Origin: Thermomicrobiales bacterium
GTDB taxonomy: Bacteria > Chloroflexota > Chloroflexia > Thermomicrobiales > UBA6265
Assembly: GCA_030447415.1 (NCBI GenBank)
Contig: JAUJOZ010000026.1
Location: 5,922-60,880, forward strand
Direction of reading: 5' to 3'
DNA length: 54,959 bases
In this document: in pieces, positions 33,275 to 42,475 of the stretch
Position numbering within the stretch: position 1 is the first letter of the stretch
How the letters are laid out: every line of letters begins with the position of its first letter
Translations under genes and position numbers: made by a program
The notes under the pieces: generated by a model
The model's input: the letters and a program-made list of their open reading frames with translations, nothing else
Databases searched by the model: none
Told to the model about the DNA's origin: nothing

Positions 33275-34291
33275 CTACCCCGCGGACTCGCTCAGCGCCA
33301 GCAGTCCCGGCAATCGGACATCGAGTCGCCGCCAGGCATCGCCGGCGTCTTCCGTCATGAGCAGCTCGCCGTTCTTCAACCCGGCGATCAGGGCACCGGA
33401 TCGGTCGCGCGGTGCCAGCAGCGCGTACGGCATGAAGGGCAGCGGCCGGGGAAGACCGTCCGTCCCTCCGAGCGGCTCCCACGGCTCCTCCCCGCGCTTG
33501 CGGTAGAGGATCGCCTCGGCGCGGCCGTCGTCCCGGTGCGCCTGACGCGCGCCGAAGCTCGCCGAGACGTACCAGAGGTCAGGGTCGACCGCGTCGACCG
33601 CCAGGCCCCAGGCGTAGTGGCGGTCCATCCCGGCATCCACCGGCCGCCACGAGTCGCCGGCGTCAGTGGAGATCGCCACGCCGCCGCCGGCCGCCTCATA
33701 GACGCGCTCCGGCGCCGCCGGGTGCGTGAGGATCGCGTGGGTGTCGTGGTAGGAGCCGGGCTTGCGGTCCTCCCAGGTCCGCCCGCCGTCACGGGAGCGC
33801 ATCACCCCGCCCAGCTCGATCCCGGCGAAGAGGAGGTCCGGGTCGGCGTGGTGAGGGGCGATCCAGCGGACGTGGCTCGTCCAGGGCCGGGGCGGGAATG
33901 ACCAGCTTGGGGCGCTCGGCAGCGCCGGCAGCGCCGGGAACGCCTCCCACGTCCGCCCGTCGTCCTCCGTGCGGTACAGGTTGCTCGGCTCGGTCCCGAC
34001 GTAGACCGCCGACCGGCCGTTAGTCCGGTGCGACGGCGAAACGGCGACCGCGAGCACGCGCCGGTCGGGGATCGCCGCGCCCACCTGGGTCCAGGTCTCC
34101 CCACCGTCGAGGCTGCGGTAGACCCCCTCGTCGAAGGTCCCGACGTACACCCGTCCCGGGTGGTGGGGGTCGACGGCCACGCACTGCGCGCCGCTCCCCG
34201 CCAGCGTCATCCGTGCTTCGCCCTGCGAATCAACCAAGTCGACGACCGCGACCGCGTCCCCGGTCGCCGCAAACACGCGGATCGATGGCAT
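33275..34291 (-). CDS. BNR-repeat / VPS10-like beta-propeller protein
   Basis: This 338-residue protein carries repeated sialidase-type Asp boxes: YRSLDGGETWTQVG, YRTEDDGRTWEAF, MRSRDGGRTWEDR, ISTDAGDSWRPV and MTEDAGDAWRRL. Together they predict a six- or seven-bladed propeller. No signal peptide is seen, so it may act in the cytosol, unlike many exported relatives. The ATG follows GGAGGAG. Similar proteins are annotated as glycosyl hydrolases, but no catalytic residues can be assigned here; it may be a binding scaffold. It is the last gene of a minus-strand run that includes NAT and an FMN reductase. Confidence 0.82.
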   Translation of the reverse strand: MPSIRVFAATGDAVAVVDLVDSQGEARMTLAGSGAQCVAVDPHHPGRVYVGTFDEGVYRSLDGGETWTQVGAAIPDRRVLAVAVSPSHRTNGRSAVYVGTEPSNLYRTEDDGRTWEAFPALPALPSAPSWSFPPRPWTSHVRWIAPHHADPDLLFAGIELGGVMRSRDGGRTWEDRKPGSYHDTHAILTHPAAPERVYEAAGGGVAISTDAGDSWRPVDAGMDRHYAWGLAVDAVDPDLWYVSASFGARQAHRDDGRAEAILYRKRGEEPWEPLGGTDGLPRPLPFMPYALLAPRDRSGALIAGLKNGELLMTEDAGDAWRRLDVRLPGLLALSESAG

Positions 34292-34342
34292 GTCGATGGC
34301 TCCTCCAGACCTGCTCTCGGCCCTGCGCTCGTACCCCGCACC

Positions 34343-34586
34343 CTACCCCGCGGCCCGGCTCCCGTCCCACCACCTGACGACACGGGACAGCTCGACCACG
34401 TTGCCGTCCGGGTCGTTGGCGCAGAGTTCGCGGTCGTCGGCGTCGACCTCCTGCTCCTCCGGTCGTCTCGTCGGAGAAGCGCTCGGCGGTCTCCAGGGCC
34501 GCCACCTCCGGCACCACGTCGGCGGGGCCGATGGTCGGCGCTGGACGAGGCGCCCACGTCATCGTCGTGGCGCGATCCTCACTCAT
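34343..34586 (-). pseudogene. Short VOC/glyoxalase-like remnant, frameshifted
   Basis: An ATG at 34586 behind GGAGCGGAA begins MSEDRATTMTWAPRPAPTIG, then VVPEVAALETAERFSDETT. A one-base shift at about 34460 is needed to read on as EVDADDRELCANDPDGNVVE and end at TAG 34343. The NDPDGN(V)VEL block is the C-terminal signature of glyoxalase/VOC proteins, but most of that domain is missing. The total of about 80 residues is too short for a working enzyme. Confidence 0.4.
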
Positions 34587-34624
34587 GACGCGTTCCGCTC
34601 CCGGCCGCCGGCCGCCGGCGCGCG

Positions 34625-35255
34625 TCACGTCATCATGCCAATCATCTGGCCGCGACGCCCGGCATCGCGGGCACGCGCGACGGCGGGCAAGCTCGATCAT
34701 CTCGCCGGTCATGCGTGCCAAGCGCCGCCGCACCGCATCATCGCTCACCGCCTGCGTCGCCCGATCGATCGCGCCGCTCGGCACCGTGACGACGGTGGGG
34801 ATGGTGAGGCCGTTCAGGGCGCGGATGGCGTGGTGGAGAGCGTTCAGGGTGTTGATCGCCCCGCCGCCGCCGAGCGCCAGCAACCCAACCACCTTGCCGC
34901 CGAGGTAGGGCGGCGCACCGTCGTCGAGGAAGTCGAGCGCGTCGAGGACGTTCTTGACCGCGCCGCTCACGGTGCCGTGGTACGTGGGAGAGCAGAGGAG
35001 GATGGCGTCGGCGGCGCGGACCTCGGCCAGCAGCCAGGACAGCGAGGGCGGGTAGTCCGCGAGCTGCCGATCGCTTCGGTAGACCGGCAGGTCGAGCATC
35101 CGCACGTCGGCCAGCCGCGTCGTCGCCCCCGCCTCCGCCGCCAACCGCAGCGCCGCTTCCAGCGCGATCAAGCTCAACGAGCCGGCGCGCATGCTGCCGC
35201 CGATGCCGAGAACCCGCACCGGCGATGATCCTTGCCGTCCATCCGCGCCGTTCAT
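34625..35255 (-). CDS. NAD(P)H-dependent FMN reductase family flavoprotein
   Basis: This flavodoxin-fold reductase has the FMN phosphate loop GIGGSMRAGSLS at residues 18-29, LCSPTYHGTVSGAVKNVLDAL at about 88-108, and GGKVVGLLALGGGGAINTLNAL. It should reduce FMN or quinone-like substrates in the cytosol. Family members are about 180-210 residues. Here the frame stays open to 34230 (341 residues), but the extra part is low-complexity and a neighbouring frame offers a stop at 34625 after a one-base shift, so I place the natural end there. The ATG overlaps the TGA of the NAT gene (ATGA). Confidence 0.8.
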
Positions 35256-36064
35256 CGCCGTGCCTCCCCATCGGTCCCGGCACCGGTGTCGAGTTCGATC
35301 CCGACGTGTTGCCGCAGCGCTGACTGGTAGGCGCCCTCGTCGGGCAGCAGCCGCTCCCCGCGTTCGCCGCGGACGGTCGTGATCAGGCGCAGGTCACTTA
35401 ACGTGACGCGCCCGTCGGGCGTCAGTCGGGAACAGATGCGGCCCCGCGTAAAACCCGAATCGGGCGACGTCTGGTGGTAGCGACAGCCGGGCGCGAAATC
35501 GGCCAGCGCCCGGGGACGAAGCGAGAAGCCGTACTCTCGCTCCCACGCCCCGCCCGGTTCGCGCCGCCGCAGCCGGCGGCGGGCTCCCTCTCGGGCCAGC
35601 CGGTAGGTCGTGCCGGTTTCGGGCTCGAGCTGCTCCTCGGTCGTGTCGAGCGCGAGCGGGCGGGCGGGTGACGTCCGCCCGGCCCCGACGTCCGCCAGCC
35701 ACGGTCCGTCGTCGTCCGCGGCGTGGACGAGCAAGGCCAGGTGATCGAACCTCGGGGCGACCCGACCAGGCTCCCGCGGAAACTGGGCCGCAAGCAGGTC
35801 CACTCGGAAGCCGAGCCCGCGCAGCAACCCCGCGAAGAGCCCGTTCAGCTCGTAGCAGAAGCCGCCCCGGCGGCGGCGCACGATCTTGTCGAGCAAGGCG
35901 TCCTCGTCGAGGGAGATGCGCCGGCCGAGGTGGATGTCGAGGTTCTCGAAGGGGACCGCCAGCAGGTGCGCCAGGTGAAGCGCCCGTAAGGTCGCCGCCG
36001 TCGGCTCCGTCGGACCGCGGTAGCAGATGCGATCCAGGTAGGCCGCAAGGTCGGCGTCCTGCAT
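35252..36064 (-). CDS. nat: Arylamine N-acetyltransferase
   Basis: This 270-residue enzyme has the complete Cys-His-Asp triad of the NAT family: Cys70 in RRRGGFCYELNGLFA, His108 in RFDHLALLV, and Asp125 in WLADVGAG. VPFENLDIHLG near residue 38 is also diagnostic. It transfers acetyl from acetyl-CoA to aromatic amines or hydrazines. The ATG at 36064 is chosen because the domain starts within a few residues. Its stop overlaps the FMN reductase start. The two may act together on aromatic nitro or amine compounds, which is inference from context. Confidence 0.93.
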   Translation of the reverse strand: MQDADLAAYLDRICYRGPTEPTAATLRALHLAHLLAVPFENLDIHLGRRISLDEDALLDKIVRRRRGGFCYELNGLFAGLLRGLGFRVDLLAAQFPREPGRVAPRFDHLALLVHAADDDGPWLADVGAGRTSPARPLALDTTEEQLEPETGTTYRLAREGARRRLRRREPGGAWEREYGFSLRPRALADFAPGCRYHQTSPDSGFTRGRICSRLTPDGRVTLSDLRLITTVRGERGERLLPDEGAYQSALRQHVGIELDTGAGTDGEARR

Positions 36065-36160
36065 GGGTTCCTCCCCTCGTCCGTGGCGCCGCGCATGCCG
36101 CGCCATCGGTGGACGGAGCGTCGCCCGTCGATGGCCCGTCGCCGAGCCACGCCCTGGCTC

Positions 36161-36481
36161 TCAGCCACCGCACTCCAGGCACGGGTCGCCGACCGGCGCC
36201 CAGCGCGGCGCGGCGGGACGGGGGCGTGCCGCCGCTTCCAGCCGGTCCCCGGCGCGGGCCAGGAGCCCGCCGAGGCGGGCCACCAGGACGCGCTCCCGTG
36301 GGGTTGCCCGCCACGCGGCCTCCGCCAGGCCGGCCCGGTCCGCCTCGCGACGGCGGTCACGAACGATCCGTCGGGCCGAGGAGCTCGACGCGGAGACGGT
36401 CCATGTGGCGTCCTCCGTGCGGTGCGCCGGCCGCCGCCGCCCGATCGCGGGTCGTGGCCGGCCCGTGTCCCCATGGTACAC
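36161..36481 (-). CDS. Hypothetical protein with C-terminal CxxC (106 aa)
   Basis: A GTG at 36481 behind GAGAGACGG opens a frame whose middle is a charged helix (RIVRDRRREADRAGLAEAAW, then ERVLVARLGGLLARAGDRLE). It ends WAPVGDPCLECGG, a CxxC close to the stop. There is no signal or membrane span. I do not recognise the family. It is divergent from the SufR-like regulator gene, with about 105 A/T-richer bases between them, so it may be under that regulator's control. The exact start is uncertain. Confidence 0.45.
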   Translation of the reverse strand: MYHGDTGRPRPAIGRRRPAHRTEDATWTVSASSSSARRIVRDRRREADRAGLAEAAWRATPRERVLVARLGGLLARAGDRLEAAARPRPAAPRWAPVGDPCLECGG

Positions 36482-36586
36482 CCGTCTCTCGATTAAAGCA
36501 AGCGTTTCCTTTCTTTATTCCCTCGGGTGGAGCATCCCCTATACTGGAGGCCGCCAGCCGGCGACCGGCGGCCCGAAGGAGACCCC

Positions 36587-37303
36587 ATGGCTGTCACCGC
36601 CGACGCCCCGGCCAAGCCGGTCACCCCCGTCAACCCGGCCCTCGCCAACCTTCCGGCGTCGCGCCGTCGGATCCTGGAGCACCTCAAGCGCCGCGGCGCG
36701 GCCGAGACCGACGCGCTGGCGGCCGAAGTCGGCATCACCCCGAGCGGCGCCCGCCAGCACCTGGCGGCGCTCGAACGCGATGGGCTGGTGACGCACCGCG
36801 CGGCTCCGGTCGCCGCGGCGGCCCGCCCCGGCCGTCCCCGCTTCCTCTATGTCCTGACCCCCGCCGCCGATGCCCTTTTTCCCCGCCGCTACGCCGACCT
36901 CACCAACGAGCTCCTCGAGTACGTCGAGGACGAGGATCCGGCGCTGCTGGAGCGAATCTTCGACCGCCGCGGGCGGCGGCGCCTGGAGCAGGCCCAGGTG
37001 CGCACGGTCGGCCTCGCATTCCGGGACAAGGTCAAGGTGGTTGCCCAGATCCTCGACGAGGACGGCTACCTCGCCGACTTCGCCGAGCGTGAGGACGGCG
37101 CCTTCGTCATCACCGAGCACAACTGTGCGGTGCTGAACGTGGCGCTCCGATACGGCCACGCATGCCGCAGCGAAATCGACTTTCTCCGCGCGGCGCTGCC
37201 CGAGGCCGCCGTGACGCGCATCGCCCATCGGATCGCCGGCGCTCACGTCTGCGCCTACGAAGTGCGACCGAACGCGGCCGGTGACGCCCAACCATCGTCG
37301 TAG
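36587..37303 (+). CDS. SufR/DeoR-like Fe-S-type transcriptional regulator, one Cys short
   Basis: This 238-residue protein starts at an ATG behind GAAGGAG. A winged helix-turn-helix lies at about residues 25-75 (RRRILEHLKRRGAAETDALA, then GITPSGARQHLAALERDGLV). The C-terminal domain carries Cys180, Cys193 and Cys222. C-x12-C matches the first two ligands of SufR (C-x12-C-x13-C-x14-C). The last Cys is at the right distance, but the third position (residue 207) is Ala. It is therefore a SufR relative that could bind an Fe-S cluster in altered form or sense something else. No suf genes are nearby; a peptide transporter operon follows. Confidence 0.8.
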   Translation: MAVTADAPAKPVTPVNPALANLPASRRRILEHLKRRGAAETDALAAEVGITPSGARQHLAALERDGLVTHRAAPVAAAARPGRPRFLYVLTPAADALFPRRYADLTNELLEYVEDEDPALLERIFDRRGRRRLEQAQVRTVGLAFRDKVKVVAQILDEDGYLADFAEREDGAFVITEHNCAVLNVALRYGHACRSEIDFLRAALPEAAVTRIAHRIAGAHVCAYEVRPNAAGDAQPSS

Positions 37304-37465
37304 GGGCGGGACGGGTACCCCGCGGACGTGACGCCCGCTCTGGGCGCGGCGAGGTGCCGTCACTGTCCGGGGCGACGAGGACGTCCCCTCCCCAACGCCG
37401 TGAGTGAGCGGCAGGCGCGGCCCACGCATCCGGTGCCCGTGCCCCTTGCTCCGTCACCACACCGA

Positions 37466-37494
37466 TTGACGCCCGGTCAACCTTCGCTTAAGGT
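37466..37494 (+). promoter_or_regulatory. Promoter of the second peptide ABC operon
   Basis: TTGACG (37466-37471), a 17-base spacer and TAAGGT (37489-37494) lie 70 bases before the binding-protein ATG, so transcription would leave a leader of about 60 bases. Confidence 0.55.
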
Positions 37495-37563
37495 TGCGCC
37501 GCCAATCGGCGCGGGTTCGATGGTGCGCTCAGCGTGGAGCGCGTCGCGTGATGGAGGAGACGC

Positions 37564-39255
37564 ATGAGTCAATACGTCGGACGGTGGGCCAAGCTCGTTG
37601 GCCTGCTCGGGGTCCTGAGCCTGATCGTGCCGTTGTTCGCGGTCAACGCCGGGGCGCAGGAAGAGAAGAGCCTCCGCATCCACCAGTTGCTCTATCCCGA
37701 GACGGCCGATCCCCAGAAGAGCTCGTTCTCGAACGAGATCGTCTTCCTCGCCACCAACTACGAGGGCCTGACCCGGCTCGACGAGAACCTTGAGACCGTC
37801 CCAGCCGCCGCCGAGAGCTGGGAGTTCAACGAGGAGGCGACGGAGCTCACCTTTACCCTGCGTGACGGCCTCACCTACAGCGACGGCTCGCCCCTGACGG
37901 CGGAGAACTTCCGCTACGCCGTAGAGCGCACCTGCGACCCGAACACGGCGGGCGAGTACCAGTCGATCCTCTTCGAGATCGTCGGCTGCGCCGATTTCGC
38001 CGGGCTCGCCGGTGACGATCCCGAGAAGCCGGCCGAGTTCACCGACGAGCAGTACGAGGAAGCCCGCGCTGCCCTTGGCGCCGAGGCGGTCGACGACACG
38101 ACGCTGCGACTGACCTTCACCAAGCCCGCGCCCTACTTCGCCACGGTCGCCGGCCTCTGGGTCTTCTACCCGGCCAAGCAGGAGCTGATCGAAGAGGGCG
38201 GCGAGGACTGGTGGACCGATGCCGCCAACCACGTCGGCAACGGCCCGTTCCAGGTCACCGAGATGGAGCAGGACCAGCTCATCGTCCTCGAGGCGAACGA
38301 GAACTACTGGGGCGGTCGGCCCAAGGTCGACCGGCTCGAGTATGTCTACGTGCCCGAGTCCGCGGCGGCCCTGGAAGCCTACCGCGACGACGACCCCGAG
38401 AACTCGCTCGACATCATGCAGCCGGACCCCTCGCAGCTGACCGACATCCGCGAAGACGCGGCGCTGAGCGAGCAGCTGACCGACTTCCCGCTCGCCGCCA
38501 CCACCTTCCTCGGCTTCAACCTCACCCAGGAGCCGTTCAACGACAAGAAGGTGCGGGAGGCGTTCGCCTACGCGCTCGACCGCGAGACGTACTGCACCGA
38601 GATCCGCAACGGCGACTGCGAGGCGACGTTGACCTGGATCCCGGAGGGCGTCCCCGGCGCCATCGAGTCGGACCTCTACGCGTTCGACCCCGAGAAGGCC
38701 AAGGCGGCGCTCGCCGAGTCGTCGTACGGCGGTCCCGAGGAGCTGCCGGAGATCCGGTTCTTCTTCAACAGCGACGATCCGGCCAACCAGCCGCGGATTG
38801 AGTGGATCGCCGGCCAGTACCGCGACATTCTCGGCGTCGACATTACGCTCGAGCCGACCGAGGGCCAGACCCTCGTGGCGCTGCGCAAGGATCCCTCGAC
38901 CTACCCGCAGATGACGCTGCCCGACGGCTGGATCCAGGACTACCCGGACCCGCAGAACTGGCTGAGCGTCTTCTGGGGCTGCGACACGACCTTCGCCAAG
39001 CGGCGCGGGTACTGCAACGAGCAGCTCGACGAGCTGATGGGCAAGGGCGACACCACCGTCGACCCGGAGGAGCGCATCGGCTACTACGAGCAGGCCGGCC
39101 AGGTGCTGCTCGAAGACGTGCCCGGCGTCATGTTCTACAACTCGAAGGGCATCTTCCTCGTCAAGCCCGAGGTGACGGGCTACGCCACGACGCCCGCCGA
39201 CTTCGAGTGGCCGGGGCAGTGGGCGTCCCTGCTCACCATCGACGTCAACCGCTAG
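37564..39255 (+). CDS. Peptide ABC transporter substrate-binding protein (OppA-like)
   Basis: This 563-residue family-5 solute-binding protein starts behind GGAGGAG. It has a Sec-type signal (VGLLGVLSLIVPLFAVNAGA) cleaved near AGA-Q and no lipobox Cys, so it may be free or held by the uncleaved signal. Family blocks include YPETADPQKSSFSNEIVFLA, YSDGSPLTAENFRYAVERTC, and FNDKKVREAFAYALDRETYC. It is rich in Asp and Glu. It delivers peptides to the two permeases encoded next. It is unlike the window's other binding protein, which has a Tat signal. Confidence 0.92.
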   Translation: MSQYVGRWAKLVGLLGVLSLIVPLFAVNAGAQEEKSLRIHQLLYPETADPQKSSFSNEIVFLATNYEGLTRLDENLETVPAAAESWEFNEEATELTFTLRDGLTYSDGSPLTAENFRYAVERTCDPNTAGEYQSILFEIVGCADFAGLAGDDPEKPAEFTDEQYEEARAALGAEAVDDTTLRLTFTKPAPYFATVAGLWVFYPAKQELIEEGGEDWWTDAANHVGNGPFQVTEMEQDQLIVLEANENYWGGRPKVDRLEYVYVPESAAALEAYRDDDPENSLDIMQPDPSQLTDIREDAALSEQLTDFPLAATTFLGFNLTQEPFNDKKVREAFAYALDRETYCTEIRNGDCEATLTWIPEGVPGAIESDLYAFDPEKAKAALAESSYGGPEELPEIRFFFNSDDPANQPRIEWIAGQYRDILGVDITLEPTEGQTLVALRKDPSTYPQMTLPDGWIQDYPDPQNWLSVFWGCDTTFAKRRGYCNEQLDELMGKGDTTVDPEERIGYYEQAGQVLLEDVPGVMFYNSKGIFLVKPEVTGYATTPADFEWPGQWASLLTIDVNR

Positions 39256-39394
39256 CCGGACGGGGACCAACCGCGACGTGAGGTAACCGTTCGACCCACC
39301 GGGGTGGGGCTGGCTCGGGGACAACCCGGGCCGGCGCCACCCCCTATCGCGGGCTGTCGCCGGCGGCCGAGGCCGCGACCCGCACCGAGGCGCC

Positions 39395-40408
39395 ATGTTC
39401 GAGTTCCTGTTGCGCCGCGTGCTCTGGATCGTCCCGGTCATCGTCGCCGTCGCCCTCGCCACCTTCTTTTTGATGCACCGGGCCCCGGGCGGGCCGTGGG
39501 ACCGCGAGAAGGAGATTCCGGCCGTCGCGCAACGGCGGTTGAACCAACAGTTCGGCCTCGACAAGCCGATGTGGTTCAACCCCGGCGCCGTAGGGGACAA
39601 GCGGGACGAGGGTGAAACCAACCCGCTCATCCTTGGTCGGGCGTTCATCGACAGCCAGTTCTTCAACTACATGATCGGCGTTGCCACGTTCGACCTGGGG
39701 CCAACCTACCAGTCCAAGGGCGCCGAGAGCGTCCAGGACGTGATCGGCGAGAAGTTCCCGTTTTCGTTGAAGGTCGGCTTCGTCGGCATCGTCGTCGCGA
39801 TCTTGATTGGGATGCCGCTCGGGATCATCAGCGCGCTCCGCCAGAACTCGTGGATCGACTACGCCAGCCTCTTCGTGTCGACGCTTGGCATCGCGGTCCC
39901 CACCTTCGTCAGCGGCATCTTGCTCCTGATCTTCATGAGCCGCGTCTTCGGCGTCGCCGCCATCCGGCGCCCGGAGGAGTGGGACAACCTCAGCCGCGCG
40001 TATCTCCTGCCAGGCATCATCCTCGGGCTCGGCACCACCGCCTACATCGCCCGCCTAACGCGCGCCAGCCTGCTTGAAGTCAAGCGCCAGGACTTCATCC
40101 GAACCTCGCGCGCCAAGGGTCTGTCCGAGGCGCGGATCGTCACCCGCCACATGCTGCGCAATGCGTTGATCCCCGTCATCACGATCCTCGGCCCGGCCGC
40201 CGCCGACCTCGTCACCGGCTCGATCATCATCGAGACGATCTTCGGCGTCCCCGGGTTGGGTCGGGAGTTCGTCGTCGCCATCTCCCGCCGCGACTACTCG
40301 ATGATCATGGGCACCACGATCTTCTACGCGGGCTTGATCGCGTTCGCGAACGTGCTCGTCGACCTCAGCTATGGCTTCATCGACCCGCGCATCCGCGTGC
40401 GGCGGTAA
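39395..40408 (+). CDS. Peptide ABC transporter permease (OppB-like)
   Basis: This 337-residue permease begins MFEFLLRRVLWIVPVIVAVA, the usual OppB N-terminus. It has the APGGPWDREKEIP segment after the first span, six spans, and the EAA loop RTSRAKGLSEARIVTRHMLRNALIP. It ends YGFIDPRIRVRR. A periplasmic insert with PGAVGDKRDEGETNP makes it slightly longer than average. It follows the binding protein by 139 bases and precedes the OppC-like permease by 34. Confidence 0.94.
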   Translation: MFEFLLRRVLWIVPVIVAVALATFFLMHRAPGGPWDREKEIPAVAQRRLNQQFGLDKPMWFNPGAVGDKRDEGETNPLILGRAFIDSQFFNYMIGVATFDLGPTYQSKGAESVQDVIGEKFPFSLKVGFVGIVVAILIGMPLGIISALRQNSWIDYASLFVSTLGIAVPTFVSGILLLIFMSRVFGVAAIRRPEEWDNLSRAYLLPGIILGLGTTAYIARLTRASLLEVKRQDFIRTSRAKGLSEARIVTRHMLRNALIPVITILGPAAADLVTGSIIIETIFGVPGLGREFVVAISRRDYSMIMGTTIFYAGLIAFANVLVDLSYGFIDPRIRVRR

Positions 40409-40442
40409 CGGCGGCTCGCAAAGCCCCACGAGGGAAAGCCCG

Positions 40443-41447
40443 ATGTCGACACTCGCGCCGACCGCCACGCCGCAGCCGCTGGAGCATCAGGCGGAACGGA
40501 CGCTGGGCAACGTCCGCGCCCCGCGCAGCCTGTGGAGCAACGCCTGGCGCCGGCTCCGCCGCAACAAGATGGCGATGGTCAGCCTGGTCTACCTCGGCTT
40601 CCTCACCATCGTAGCGATCTTCGCCCCCGCCATCGCGCCGCACAACCCGGTTCAGGCCGGGGCCGACGCCGGAACCTTCCGCCAGGCGGCGTGGATCGCC
40701 AGCGACAACGCCAAGCGCGACGGCACGTGGGACCACCCGTTGGGGACCGACTCGATTGGGCGCGATGTCTTCAGCCGGCTCGTCTATGGCACGCGCGTCT
40801 CGCTGGTCGTTGGGTTCATCCCGATGATTTTCATCCTGCTGATTGGAGTGCCCGTCGGGCTCGCCGCCGGCTTCGGCGGTGGCTCGCTCGACAACCTGTT
40901 GAGGCGCCTGACCGACGTGGTCTACGCCTTCCCGGCGCTGCTCTTCTTCATCATCATGCAGATCTCGCTCGGCGAGACCTACGTCGGCAAGCTCCTCAAC
41001 GGCCTGGTGCTCCTGTTCATCACCCTCTCGGTCGTGAGCTGGACGGGCGTCGCGCGCCTGGTCCGCGGCGATACCCTGGCGCTCAAGGAAAAGGAGTTCG
41101 TCGAGGCGGCCCGCACCAGCGGGGCGAGCACCGGCCGGATCATCCTCCGGCACATCCTGCCAAACGCGCTCGGTCCGATCATCGTCGCCGGCGCCTTCAT
41201 CGTCCCCGGCGCCATCATCTCTGAGGCGATCCTGAGCTACCTGGGGATCGGGGTCCGGCCCGACGTCAGTCTGAATGCCCCGTTCCCGACAAGCTGGGGC
41301 CGCATGATCCTGGACGGCTACAAGTCGTGGGAGTCCCAGCTCTGGATGCTGGTTGCCCCGAGCGCCGCCGTCGCCCTCATTACCCTCGCCTTCACCTTCG
41401 TCGGCGACGGCCTGCGCGACGCCCTCGACCCCCGCGAGCAACTGTAG
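40443..41447 (+). CDS. Peptide ABC transporter permease (OppC-like)
   Basis: This 334-residue permease starts at the ATG behind GAGGGAAAG, giving MSTLAPTATPQPLEHQAER and then the OppC_N segment (RRLRRNKMAMVSLVYLGFL). It has LGTDSIGRDVFSRLVYGTR, six spans, and the EAA loop AARTSGASTGRIILRHILPN. It ends FVGDGLRDALDPREQL. It completes the membrane channel with the OppB-like protein. As in the other peptide transporter cluster here, no ATPase genes follow; the next genes are unrelated and on the opposite strand. Confidence 0.94.
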   Translation: MSTLAPTATPQPLEHQAERTLGNVRAPRSLWSNAWRRLRRNKMAMVSLVYLGFLTIVAIFAPAIAPHNPVQAGADAGTFRQAAWIASDNAKRDGTWDHPLGTDSIGRDVFSRLVYGTRVSLVVGFIPMIFILLIGVPVGLAAGFGGGSLDNLLRRLTDVVYAFPALLFFIIMQISLGETYVGKLLNGLVLLFITLSVVSWTGVARLVRGDTLALKEKEFVEAARTSGASTGRIILRHILPNALGPIIVAGAFIVPGAIISEAILSYLGIGVRPDVSLNAPFPTSWGRMILDGYKSWESQLWMLVAPSAAVALITLAFTFVGDGLRDALDPREQL

Positions 41448-41510
41448 CCGAGCGATGCGTGGCGAGGGCCGGTCTGCAAACTCGCGGCCGATGACGCTCC
41501 GCTGCGTGCC

Positions 41511-41932
41511 TCAGAATCCGAGTCGGTCATCGAGCACCTTGGCCGAGAAGTACGGCTGCACCTCCCGCAGCCGCTTGGCACGCCATGGCGTGAGGTCTTC
41601 GGGATCCGGCACGGCGACCTCGACGTCAGCCCCCAGGAGAACAGGCGCTCCTGGCAGATGCCGCACGGGGTCAGGATCAGGATGCGGTCGCTGTGCGGAG
41701 CGCGGACCACGCAGGCGGAGGCCGTGACGGTGTGGCCGAGCTGGTGGGCCTCGCAGATCGCGCCGGTCTCGTAGTGCAGCCCCGCCGAGCCGTAGCCCCG
41801 GTCCGTGTACAGGCTCGTCAGCACGGCCCCCTCCCCCGTGGACATCGCGGCCGCACCCGCCCACGCCTCCGGCGGGAAGCGCCGGTTCATCAGGTAGATC
41901 GCCGCGTCGACCAGCCATTGATCGAGTCGCAT
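41511..41932 (-). CDS. Cytidine deaminase-like protein (one frameshift)
   Basis: The ATG at 41932 follows AGGAGGAG. The N-terminal part reads MRLDQWLVDAAIYLMNRRFP, then TGAICEAHQLGHTVTASACV with the CxE-type zinc/catalytic motif, and LTPCGICQERLFSWG with the PCxxC zinc ligands. At the run of G after LFSWG (about 41640) one base must be skipped to continue ADVEVAVPDPEDLTPWRAKR and end VLDDRLGF at 41511. The joined protein of about 140 residues is full length for blasticidin-S-deaminase/CDA-type enzymes. All active-site residues are present, so the shift may be a sequencing error. Confidence 0.78.
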
Positions 41933-42475
41933 CCGCGCTCCTCCTCCCCCGCGATGGCCCCCGCCTGCCCGGCGGGGATGCCCCAGCCATCCGCGACGCG
42001 CAACATTGAACACGGCCACCGGGGTCTCTAGCAGACACGCCTGAGCAGTCAGCCACCCACGTCCGGCCACCACTGCTGCTGGCTGCGCGCGATCAGAACC
42101 TCACCGGCGGACGGCGGAGAGTTGGTCTCGTTCGGAGCATTGGCGACGAACGACAGGCTGCCGTGGACGCGGGCGGACGCGCGATTGCCGTGTTAGGCTC
42201 CGGTGTGGGCGTGCGCGATCAATGGAGATCCGTCAGCTGCTCAGACGCATCATGGATGCGGGGAGAGGAGCGATGGTCTCCAGGTACCCGTTGTAGACCA
42301 GCCTGGTGCTTCAACCTCCCCTGCGAACCAGCGACATGCGCGGCAGAGGGGTCCGGAGCCGAAGGCTTGTGATTCGCTGCTCGTGCCGCGCGCCGGCCAA
42401 ACGGCGGGACCGGAGGCCGATGCCGAGGTAGCTGCCACGGGTTATTCGCGATCCCCATTGGCTGAGGAGCGTCCA
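41933..42475. other. Intergenic region between divergent deaminase and acetyltransferase genes
   Basis: About 540 bases. I see no gene with a good SD or family resemblance. It should contain both divergent promoters. A plus-strand frame opens from 42203 into the acetyltransferase but its first 90 codons look non-coding. Confidence 0.35.

Noticed and set aside
34230..34586. Reading the FMN reductase as a 341-residue fusion protein
   Set aside because: The added C-terminal part is Arg/Gly low-complexity and another frame there encodes a VOC-like ending with its own start and SD.
37477..39666. A 729-codon minus-strand open frame antisense to the OppA-like gene
   Set aside because: Composition is that of a reverse-frame shadow of a GC-rich gene; the plus strand encodes a complete binding protein with signal peptide.
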